Part shown: piece after piece, positions 16,423 to 23,651 of the stretch
Position numbering within the stretch: position 1 is the stretch's first letter
Layout of the letters: each line of letters starts with the position of its first letter
Origin: JACNKV01 sp964645915
GTDB lineage: Bacteria; Fidelibacterota; Marinisomatia; Marinisomatales; JACNKV01
Direction of reading: 5' to 3'
Assembly (NCBI GenBank): GCA_964645915.1
Contig: CAZYDH010000023.1
Coordinates: 1-24,518, forward strand
DNA: 24,518 nt
The notes under the pieces: model-generated
The model's input: the letters and a program-made list of their open reading frames with translations, nothing else
What the model was told of the DNA's origin: nothing
Database searches by the model: none
Program-made: the position numbers and the translations under genes

Positions 16423-18355
16423 AGACAAAAAAAAGGAATTAGCGACAAACCGCTTGTTAGATCTCCTCAGATCTCAAGGAGAACCAGAGGGTCCTGAAGG
16501 GAAAGAGAAAAAACAAATCGCTATCATAGAAAACAAAGAGACCATTCAAGAAAAACTTTTATCACCGGAAAAAATAAAGCAAAAGCCTGAGTCTGAAAAA
16601 GAGCCAGAATTGTTTGACACGGGACTTGTTGAGAATACAGTAGACTTTAAAGAAATACAGCCAAAAACATCCATCTTGAGACATTTGCTTAGAAGATTGG
16701 ACAATAGAAAAAATCAAGTCAGCATTTTTGTAGATGATGATTCGATATTCATGATGGAATTAAATGAAAAAGCCAATAAGTCAACGATCACAAATTATAA
16801 AAAATATACAATACCTTATCCCAAGGATGATCTGGTTGTTAACGACCTTAACAGATTAAAAAAACAAATTTTAGAAGAGCTGCATTGTAAAAATGAAAAA
16901 AACATTTTTTGTTCATATACATCATCAAATTTATTAACGCAGACAAAAAGTCTTACGACTTCAGGTTTGAAGAATAAAGAACTGAAGGAAATGGTCCTTT
17001 GGACAGCAAAAAAGAATCTGTCTTCAGACATAGAAAATGCAGTAGTTGATTGGGAAACGTACCATCAGAAAAAAGATGAAAAGCAAACGATTACAATTGG
17101 CGTGACTGACGCCAAAGGATATGAATCAGATTGGGAGACGTTCAATCAAAATGGAATGTCTTTACGATATATCACAACGATTCCGTATTTATTATGGAAA
17201 ATTTATAAAAAAAATTATCCGGACAGGCGTGATGATGCTGATATTATGATTCATCTTGGGAAAAAGAATACGATCATTGCCTTGGTGGATCACTCACGCA
17301 TTTATCATTCCAGAGAAATACCGATGGGTGTGAATGATTTTATTGAAGCCTTGCAACGCCGAATTGTTGAAGGCGATGAAACAACACAGATGGATCAATT
17401 CACAGCTGAAAAGATATTCGAAGATTATGGATTCCCTGCGCAGAAAACAGGTCTTGTGAAAGGACACAAAATTCGGTTGTCTAAAATATCAATTCATTTG
17501 AGACCGGTTATAGAAAAACTAACCAGAACCATCACACAATCTTTGACTTACTTTAAAAAAGAAAATCAAGATGTACATTGGGATAAATTACTTTTCACAG
17601 GCATTGGAGCTTCATATCCTAATGTTGTGAAAACCTTAGGTGAAAATTTAGACATCCCTGTTCACGTTTTTAATCCAAACCGAACTCACAGTTTTGAATA
17701 TGATTCAGATGCAGTCGTTGAAGAAAAAGACTTCCCGGGTTTTGTATTAAACCATGCATTATTCCTCAACGAAGGAAACGCAGTAAATTTAATCCCTGAT
17801 GACAGAAAAAAAGATTATCAATATCATTTTCGTTCGAAAATCATCTATGGTCTGTCTGTCTTTCTTACACCAATCTTTTTATTAACATCAGGATTCTCCT
17901 ATTTGAATACGAAGTCACTAAAAGAAGAATTGAATGTAAAAAACATGAAATGGATATCTGCGTCCGAGGCTTCAGATGGATTTTTTGAAAAGGCAGACCA
18001 AGTAGAAATATGGACAGCTTATAAAAAAATGATGGAAAGGGATCGCACATTATCCAAGAATCAAATTGCGATGATGAAGATGTTATCTCAATCTATTCCG
18101 AACGATATTAAACTTACCCGTGTTGAGTTTATTCCGATTAAAAAAGATCGAGACCAATCGGATGATCATTTATCACAACAAAAACTAGTAATAGGCGGGT
18201 TTGTGGAGTCCCATCCTTCTATTGCGGATATTCAATTCACGAACCTTCTAATGAAGCTCGAAGCGTTGAGAATGTTTAAGAAAGTTGATTCTGAGATCGA
18301 AGATACAAATGGACAGGAAAACAGGCTCTTTTTTACCATAAGGATCACCTACTGA
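16415..18355 (+). CDS. PilM-PilN fusion (GspL-like) pilus/secretion inner-membrane platform protein
   Basis: A 646-residue protein combining two normally separate type IV pilus components. Residues 1-85 are charged and likely flexible. Residues 85-455 resemble the actin-like PilM/GspL cytoplasmic domain (VSIFVDDDSIFMMEL, ADIMIHLGKKNTIIALVD, LLFTGIGASYPNVV). At 457-462 comes VNLIPD, which matches the NLLP-type opening of PilN. A single membrane helix follows at about 476-498 (IIYGLSVFLTPIFLLTSGF), then a coiled region and a PilN-like ferredoxin fold (KLVIGGFVESHPSIADI). GspL of type II systems has the same topology. I chose ATG 16415 because it gives the 8-base overlap seen elsewhere in this genome; the frame is open further upstream to a TTG at 16367, which would run deep into exeA. 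Expected role: binds the assembly ATPase and links to PilO. Confidence 0.82.
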   Translation: MAEDKKKELATNRLLDLLRSQGEPEGPEGKEKKQIAIIENKETIQEKLLSPEKIKQKPESEKEPELFDTGLVENTVDFKEIQPKTSILRHLLRRLDNRKNQVSIFVDDDSIFMMELNEKANKSTITNYKKYTIPYPKDDLVVNDLNRLKKQILEELHCKNEKNIFCSYTSSNLLTQTKSLTTSGLKNKELKEMVLWTAKKNLSSDIENAVVDWETYHQKKDEKQTITIGVTDAKGYESDWETFNQNGMSLRYITTIPYLLWKIYKKNYPDRRDDADIMIHLGKKNTIIALVDHSRIYHSREIPMGVNDFIEALQRRIVEGDETTQMDQFTAEKIFEDYGFPAQKTGLVKGHKIRLSKISIHLRPVIEKLTRTITQSLTYFKKENQDVHWDKLLFTGIGASYPNVVKTLGENLDIPVHVFNPNRTHSFEYDSDAVVEEKDFPGFVLNHALFLNEGNAVNLIPDDRKKDYQYHFRSKIIYGLSVFLTPIFLLTSGFSYLNTKSLKEELNVKNMKWISASEASDGFFEKADQVEIWTAYKKMMERDRTLSKNQIAMMKMLSQSIPNDIKLTRVEFIPIKKDRDQSDDHLSQQKLVIGGFVESHPSIADIQFTNLLMKLEALRMFKKVDSEIEDTNGQENRLFFTIRITY

Positions 18356-18936
18356 TGAGCCATAAAATAAAATATTATTCCGCTTTGATCGGACTGATCC
18401 TTATAACCAGCAGTTGGCTTTGGATAAACTGCGGTGTGTTAAGCCAAACAAAAGAAACTAATCATGATAAACTAAATGAAATTGATCGCAGAATATCTGA
18501 GATGGAAACTGTGAAAAACAAATATCCGGATATCGACAGTCAATTATCATCTTGGGGAGATTATTTAAACACGCTGAAGCTACAGATCCCAACAAAAATT
18601 TTGTATATGGATCAGTTACAGACCATAAGGGAATTAGCAGAAAAACATCAAATAGAAATATTATCATTTTCACCGGATATTAATAATTCCTTTCCGGCGA
18701 TACATTCCTTGACGGGTTCTATCCCAAAACATATAGAACGATATCCTGTTCTAATACGTTTATTTGGAACATACTTGAATGTTGGAGCTTTTTGTGAAGA
18801 GTTACAAGAGATAGAAACGGTTGTAAATATTGGGAATATTAAGTTTGAAACGGAACTTTCAAGAAGTGGCGGAGTCGTTTGCCATCTCATTCTCTTTACA
18901 TACATGTTCGAAGAGGGAAGAAAGTTGTCATCATGA
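18355..18936 (+). CDS. pilO: PilO-like pilus assembly protein
   Basis: A 193-residue bitopic inner-membrane protein. A membrane helix occupies residues 7-25 (YYSALIGLILITSSWLWIN), followed by a coiled coil at about 30-65 and a periplasmic ferredoxin-like domain. The segment PVLIRLFGTYLNVGAFCEEL at 130-149 is the strongest family sign: PilO proteins have a strand, then G-x-Y, then a helix packing against the next repeat. Its ATG shares one base with the PilMN stop (TGATG), and its stop overlaps the next gene. PilO pairs with PilN to form the periplasmic alignment complex, fitting its place after the PilMN fusion. GspM is the type II analogue. Confidence 0.82.
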   Translation: MSHKIKYYSALIGLILITSSWLWINCGVLSQTKETNHDKLNEIDRRISEMETVKNKYPDIDSQLSSWGDYLNTLKLQIPTKILYMDQLQTIRELAEKHQIEILSFSPDINNSFPAIHSLTGSIPKHIERYPVLIRLFGTYLNVGAFCEELQEIETVVNIGNIKFETELSRSGGVVCHLILFTYMFEEGRKLSS

Positions 18937-19409
18937 AAGTTTTTAAAAAAAGAGAATCGTATTTACTGGCAGGTGCGATCTTGATGGTCATCGTCTTTTT
19001 GATAGACAAAAATTCGAATTCAGCGGTTGAAAACACAAAAGAAGTAACCATCGCAGAAAAGGTTGAGACCGCAAATAACAATGACAGACAATTGGTACAA
19101 AAATACACACAAATAGATGAGATATTACCTGTTAATTGGGATAAAGGCTGGGGAGATGACCCGTTTTTCTATACAACGAAAAATCAGGAAAAGAGTGTAA
19201 AAACATCTCGAAACCTGTATGTACAATCTGAAAACTCGTTTGATCTAACCGGAATATCGTGGTTGGGACACTCAGGGTTTGCCATTATCAATGGTTCTAT
19301 TCTAAAGACAGGAGACAAAATCGGAGGACATGTTGTCGAGAAAATCGCAGCAAAATATGTCATTTTAACACAAGGAAACAAAACAGTGAGATTAACGATC
19401 AATGAATAA
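18933..19409 (+). CDS. PilP/GspC-like secretin-linking protein
   Basis: A 158-residue inner-membrane protein. Residues 10-26 are a membrane helix (YLLAGAILMVIVFLIDK), then a low-complexity linker, then a small beta domain at about 105-158 containing DLTGISWLGHSGFAIINGSI and GDKIGGHVVEKIA. That pattern (L-x-GI...AIING...GD.I.G..V..I) is the homology-region fold shared by PilP and GspC, which bind the secretin N0 domain. PilP is normally a lipoprotein; this one has a membrane anchor without a lipobox, as GspC does. The ATG at 18933 forms an ATGA overlap with pilO and is preferred over an in-frame start at 18879 that would lie inside pilO. The stop overlaps the secretin gene by 8 bases (ATGAATAA), which is the order PilP then PilQ. 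Confidence 0.75.
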   Translation: MKVFKKRESYLLAGAILMVIVFLIDKNSNSAVENTKEVTIAEKVETANNNDRQLVQKYTQIDEILPVNWDKGWGDDPFFYTTKNQEKSVKTSRNLYVQSENSFDLTGISWLGHSGFAIINGSILKTGDKIGGHVVEKIAAKYVILTQGNKTVRLTINE

Positions 19410-20802
19410 AAACTTTTTAAAAGCCAATCGAATGATTCTCATAGGACTAATCTTATTAAGTACTAATTTGTTTTCTCAAGCTGATTCTGTTGAGAATCCA
19501 ATCGATAAACGATTCACCGAGAATGGTTTTGAATCATTTAATTCAACTGTTTCACTCAATTTTAAAGAAGCAAATATTGTGGATGTACTGCGTTTGCTGG
19601 CGGTGCAAAACAATTTAAATATTATTGCCGGGGGAGATGTTCAAGGAATTATCAGTGTCTCTTTAAGCGATGTCAATCTGGGAACTGCATTAGATGCAAT
19701 ATTAAAAGTAAATGGATTTGACTGGTTTACCCAAGGAAATATTGTTGTTATTAAACCCAGCGGACAAGCGATTCAGGGAGAATTAACAACACGTATTTTT
19801 AAACTTGAGTATGTCGACGCAACGGCTGTTGCAGGAGCCTTGCAAAATGTTTTAAGCAACAAAGGGAAAGTTCAGGTTTTTTCACCGGTAATAAAAGGAG
19901 GGTTAATTAGTCCGGTAGGGACCAACCAAAACATGGGAAAGGGGACAACGAGGAATCAAGGACTTACAACAGGTCAATCTAACAATCAGGGAGGACAGAA
20001 TACTCAATCAATCCAAACAATGGATCATTTGCTGGTCACAGATTATTATTCCAATTTCGTTGAAATAGAAAATGTGATTAATACACTGGACAAACAAGTT
20101 CCTCAAGTGAATATTGCAGTAAAATTCGTCGAAACAAAACTTACCACCGATGAACGCATGGGGATCGATTGGTCGATGAGAACCACATTGAATGCACTCT
20201 CATTAGCTGGAGGGGAAGATAACAGTGTGTTGAGTATCGGGAACTGGGAATCAATGAGAATTGCGACATTGACCATGCCGGTCTTCAATGCCATATTGGA
20301 AATGTTATCATCAGATGGAAACACAAAACTCCTTCAAGAACCGCAAGTAACAGTAAAAAATAATATTTCAGCTGATCTAACCGTTGGAACAAAAATCCCG
20401 ATATTAGTTCCTCAATCTGAAGGAGGTTTGGTTGGAACACAGCCGTACAGATTCCAAGATGAGGAAATAAATATTACTCTAAATGTATTACCTAGAATAA
20501 ACGAGGGGAAATACATATCAATGGATGTTAAAGCAATTGTAAAAGCTTTAGTTGGATATACGACTGAAGGAGAACGCCCGATCATATCAAAACGATCAAC
20601 CAATACATCCGTGATGGTAAAAAACGGAGAGACCTTGCTTATTGGTGGATTGATTTTTGATCAACTCATTGAGACGAAGTCTTATTTTCCGGTATTGGGA
20701 AAAATACCTTTAATTAAATCACTGTTCAGTCACACGGTTAGCAACACAGAGCAAAGAGAGTTGCTACTGTTCATTACACCTAACATCATCGTACACCCTT
20801 AA
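19402..20802 (+). CDS. Secretin (PilQ/GspD family outer-membrane channel)
   Basis: A 466-residue secretin that should multimerise into the outer-membrane gate. Residues 1-26 are a signal peptide (MILIGLILLSTNLFSQ). Residues 49-118 match a secretin/TonB short N-terminal (STN/N0-type) domain (VSLNFKEANIVDVLRLLAVQ). Residues 128-232 form one N1-like domain, interrupted at about 165-206 by a Gly/Asn/Gln/Thr-rich insert (MGKGTTRNQGLTTGQSNNQG). The secretin core runs from about 235 to the end, with LLQEPQVTVKNN, FPVLGKIPLIKSLF and RELLLFITPNIIVHP as family hallmarks. It is shorter than typical PilQ or GspD (about 600-750) because extra N domains and AMIN domains are absent. It lies directly after the PilP-like gene and 38 bases before the receiver gene. 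Confidence 0.93.
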   Translation: MNKNFLKANRMILIGLILLSTNLFSQADSVENPIDKRFTENGFESFNSTVSLNFKEANIVDVLRLLAVQNNLNIIAGGDVQGIISVSLSDVNLGTALDAILKVNGFDWFTQGNIVVIKPSGQAIQGELTTRIFKLEYVDATAVAGALQNVLSNKGKVQVFSPVIKGGLISPVGTNQNMGKGTTRNQGLTTGQSNNQGGQNTQSIQTMDHLLVTDYYSNFVEIENVINTLDKQVPQVNIAVKFVETKLTTDERMGIDWSMRTTLNALSLAGGEDNSVLSIGNWESMRIATLTMPVFNAILEMLSSDGNTKLLQEPQVTVKNNISADLTVGTKIPILVPQSEGGLVGTQPYRFQDEEINITLNVLPRINEGKYISMDVKAIVKALVGYTTEGERPIISKRSTNTSVMVKNGETLLIGGLIFDQLIETKSYFPVLGKIPLIKSLFSHTVSNTEQRELLLFITPNIIVHP

Positions 20803-20840
20803 TTCCTGTTAAATGGTAATTCAATAAAAAGAAACATACA

Positions 20841-21209
20841 ATGATTGGAAAAAAAATATTAATTATTGACGACGAATCAACTTTTGTTGATCCTATAAAA
20901 TTGGTCTTAGAAAAAAAGGGCGCACATGTGCTTTGGGCATCGGAAGGTGTCGACGGTTTGAACCAAGTCCGCAAATCGCTTCCGGATCTAATTCTCCTTG
21001 ATTTGATGCTTCCGGGATTAAACGGATATCAAATTTGTCGACTTATAAAACATGACACGCGGTACAAAAACATCCCGGTATTTATTGTCTCTGCCAATGA
21101 TAGTGAAAAAGACAAAAACTTGATCAAAAACTGTGGCGGAGATCTATACATTACAAAACCGATTAACTTTGATGAATTTGTTCAACAAGTAAAGAAAGCC
21201 TTACAATGA
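20841..21209 (+). CDS. Receiver-only response regulator (CheY-like)
   Basis: A 122-residue stand-alone receiver domain. The acidic pair D10-D11 (IIDDES), phospho-acceptor D54 (LLDLMLPG), switch S84 (IVSAND) and K106 (TKPINF) are all present, so it should be phosphorylatable. It has no output domain, so it acts by binding a partner, as CheY and PilG/PilH-type proteins do. It lies between the secretin and prepilin peptidase genes and overlaps the latter by ATGA, which points to a role in controlling the pilus/secretion machine. AATGGTAAT at 20812-20820 lies just upstream. A kinase is not visible in the window. Confidence 0.9.
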   Translation: MIGKKILIIDDESTFVDPIKLVLEKKGAHVLWASEGVDGLNQVRKSLPDLILLDLMLPGLNGYQICRLIKHDTRYKNIPVFIVSANDSEKDKNLIKNCGGDLYITKPINFDEFVQQVKKALQ

Positions 21210-21979
21210 GTTTTATAATAGACATTTATGCGGTAATGATTGTGATTGCAGGACTAATCATTGGGAGTTTCTTAAATGTTTGTATCTATCGAATTCCCCG
21301 AGGATTATCAATTGTACATCCGGGGTCTTCTTGTCCGAGTTGCAATCATAAGATCACGCCTTTAGAAAATATTCCTCTACTCTCTTTTTTGTGGTTAAGG
21401 GGAAAGTGCAGAGAATGTAAAGAAAAGATTTCATGGAGATATCCTTTGGTAGAGGGCTTGACGGCGGGATTGTTTTTAATGACCTATTTAGAAACAGGAC
21501 TTGGAATAGAATTAGTTTTAAATGCGATTTTTATTTCTTCCCTCATCGCGATCGCATTTATAGATCTTGATACAATGATCATTCCCAACGTTTTATTGCT
21601 GCCGGGATTGATTTCCGGAATCACATTCTTATTTATCAATGAAAGAATTGATCATTTAATAGGATTGATCAGTCTTACGATCCTTTTCTTAGGTATTCAA
21701 TTTTTCGGGAAGATCATTTTTAGAAAAGACGCAATGGGAACCGGCGACGTAAAACTTGCAGGTGTTCTTGGTTTTTTTCTTGGATGGGAAAATGGTTTAG
21801 TGGCAGTGTTCTTAGCGTTTTTTATTGCAGCTTTCTTTTTCATGATTCTTTCAGGAAGCAAGAAAATGACATTTGGGAAAGCGGTTCCTTTTGGACCTTT
21901 TCTTAGTCTTGGTGCGATCGTCAGTCTTTTTTATGGAGACTTTATTATACAAATGTATCTTCAACTTATTGTGTTTTAG
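21206..21979 (+). CDS. pilD: Prepilin peptidase / N-methyltransferase
   Basis: A 257-residue polytopic inner-membrane aspartic protease that cleaves and N-methylates prepilins. The N-terminal methylase part contains GSFLNVCIYRIPRG at 20-33 and the zinc cysteines C43, C46, C68 and C71 (CPSC, CREC). The protease aspartates are D120/D122 in FIDLDTMIIPN and D181 in the GxGD motif (MGTGDVKL). Hydrophobic segments cover most of the rest, consistent with about eight membrane helices. Length is standard. It overlaps the receiver gene by ATGA and is followed by pilB after 17 bases. Its presence implies class III signal-peptide substrates, but no prepilin gene is seen in this window. Confidence 0.96.
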   Translation: MSFIIDIYAVMIVIAGLIIGSFLNVCIYRIPRGLSIVHPGSSCPSCNHKITPLENIPLLSFLWLRGKCRECKEKISWRYPLVEGLTAGLFLMTYLETGLGIELVLNAIFISSLIAIAFIDLDTMIIPNVLLLPGLISGITFLFINERIDHLIGLISLTILFLGIQFFGKIIFRKDAMGTGDVKLAGVLGFFLGWENGLVAVFLAFFIAAFFFMILSGSKKMTFGKAVPFGPFLSLGAIVSLFYGDFIIQMYLQLIVF

Positions 21980-21985
21980 AGAGGA
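21978..21985 (+). promoter_or_regulatory. Ribosome binding site for the assembly ATPase gene
   Basis: AGAGAGGA overlaps the pilD stop codon and lies 11 bases before the ATG at 21997. It supports that start. Confidence 0.5.
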
Positions 21986-21996
21986 ATCTGAGTCCA

Positions 21997-23649
21997 ATGA
22001 AAAATAAACCACTTGGCCAAATCCTATTGGATCAAAATAAAATTTCTGAAAAAAGATTAGAAACAGCCATCGCCTATAAAGCAGCAAACAATGTGTATCT
22101 TGGGAAAGCCATCACTGCTCTTGGATATTTAACAGAAAAAGAATTAGCACAAACATTAAGTGGTCAGTTGAATATTCCATTTCTTGAATTAGAGACATAT
22201 GAAATTCAAAATGAATCTTTAAAGTTTGTTAAAGAACTATTTGCCCGAGAGAATCGAGTCATTCCGTTATTTATCCTTGGAGATGAAATCACAATTGCCA
22301 TTTCTGATCCATTAAACATTTTACTCATTGATGAGCTAAATGCAAATGAAAATGGGTATAAAGTAAATCTGGTATTGGCAACAGAATCTGACATTATTGA
22401 AGCAATCGATCTGTATTACGGTGCTGAAAAATATATGAAGACCAAACAAACAGATTTGAAACAAAACATAGCAGTGATCTCAAAAAAACTGGATAAAGAC
22501 ACACAAGCGGTAGAGATAACAAAATTGCTTTTGGAAGAAGCTGTTAAAATAGGTGCAAGTGATATCCACATTGAACCCAGGGAAAATGATGTAAGAATTC
22601 GCTTCAGAGTTGATGGTGTGCTTCAAGAATATTATACGATCCCAAAAACAACCATGGACGCGCTTATCTCAAGATTAAAAATCCTGTCTGAAATGGACAT
22701 CGCTGAATCACGAAGACCGCAAGATGGTCGGTTTAGTCATAAATCTGATGATAGAAAAGTTGATATCAGATCCTCAACATTTCCGACCCCCAATGGTGAA
22801 AAGATCGTTTTACGACTTTTAGATGAAAAGAGACGAAAAATTGAATTAGATGCTTTAGGGTTTGATAAAAATTTATTGGATCATTGGTTAAAGGTGGTCC
22901 ATAATCCGAATGGAATTATTCTTGTATCAGGTCCTACGGGAAGTGGAAAAACGACGACACTTTATTCAACCTTAAATCAGATCAACTCAATGGCTGTTAA
23001 TATTATGACCATCGAGGATCCGATCGAATATATGTTGGATAACATTAATCAAAGTCAGGTTAATCGAAAAGCGGATGTTACGTTTGCAACGGCCTTAAGA
23101 ACGATGCTTCGCCAAGATCCGGATATCATTCTTGTCGGAGAAATGCGAGACAAGGAAACGATTGAATTAGCCATTAGAGCCGCTTTAACAGGTCACTTGG
23201 TTTTTAGTACAATTCATACAAATAATTCAGCCGCAAGTTTTACACGATTGTTAGATATGGGAATCGATCCTTATTTAATTACATCGACCGTAAGAGCGGT
23301 TTTAGCACAACGGTTAATTCGAATGCTATGCCCCAAATGTAAACAACCGGTTGAATTAACAGATAAAATTCGGGAAAAGTTAACTATCAAAGATATGGCG
23401 GGAGAATTTTATCAAGCAAGCGGATGTGTTCACTGCAGACACTCCGGGTATTTAGGAAGATCCGCAATCTTTGAACTTATGGAACCTGACCATGAAATAT
23501 TCAACATGATCCTTCATCGTGGAACTGCAAAGGACATTGAAGATCAAGCAACAAAACAAGGGATGATTAATTTACAATCCGCTGCTCTAAAGTATTTTAA
23601 AAGTGGTAAGACATCTTTAGAAGAATATCTAAGGGTGATAGAGGGTTAA
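21997..23649 (+). CDS. pilB: Type IV pilus / type II secretion assembly ATPase (PilB/GspE)
   Basis: A 550-residue hexameric cytoplasmic ATPase that powers pilus or pseudopilus extension. Residues 1-150 form the N-terminal MshEN-type domain (LGQILLDQNKISEKRLETAI, LGKAITALGYLTEKELAQTL), which in relatives may bind cyclic-di-GMP. The motor has Walker A GPTGSGKT at 312-319, an Asp box with MTIEDPIEY, Walker B region DPDIILVGEMRD, and a His box TIHTNNSA. A tetracysteine zinc site (C445, C448, C477, C480) is typical of PilB/GspE extension ATPases and absent from PilT. Length matches PilB. It lies 17 bases after pilD. Whether it is pilus- or secretion-specific cannot be decided here. Confidence 0.95.
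   Translation: MKNKPLGQILLDQNKISEKRLETAIAYKAANNVYLGKAITALGYLTEKELAQTLSGQLNIPFLELETYEIQNESLKFVKELFARENRVIPLFILGDEITIAISDPLNILLIDELNANENGYKVNLVLATESDIIEAIDLYYGAEKYMKTKQTDLKQNIAVISKKLDKDTQAVEITKLLLEEAVKIGASDIHIEPRENDVRIRFRVDGVLQEYYTIPKTTMDALISRLKILSEMDIAESRRPQDGRFSHKSDDRKVDIRSSTFPTPNGEKIVLRLLDEKRRKIELDALGFDKNLLDHWLKVVHNPNGIILVSGPTGSGKTTTLYSTLNQINSMAVNIMTIEDPIEYMLDNINQSQVNRKADVTFATALRTMLRQDPDIILVGEMRDKETIELAIRAALTGHLVFSTIHTNNSAASFTRLLDMGIDPYLITSTVRAVLAQRLIRMLCPKCKQPVELTDKIREKLTIKDMAGEFYQASGCVHCRHSGYLGRSAIFELMEPDHEIFNMILHRGTAKDIEDQATKQGMINLQSAALKYFKSGKTSLEEYLRVIEG
23641..23645 (+). promoter_or_regulatory. Ribosome binding site for the sigma-54 activator gene
   Basis: GAGGG overlaps the end of the pilB frame and lies 6 bases before the ATG at 23652. 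It supports both the start and translation as part of the same operon. Confidence 0.5.
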
Positions 23650-23651
23650 AA

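Noticed and set aside
18879..18932. Upstream start for the PilP-like gene
   Set aside because: It would extend into pilO and add a non-hydrophobic, Arg-rich leader before the membrane anchor; the ATGA overlap at 18933 is a better fit.
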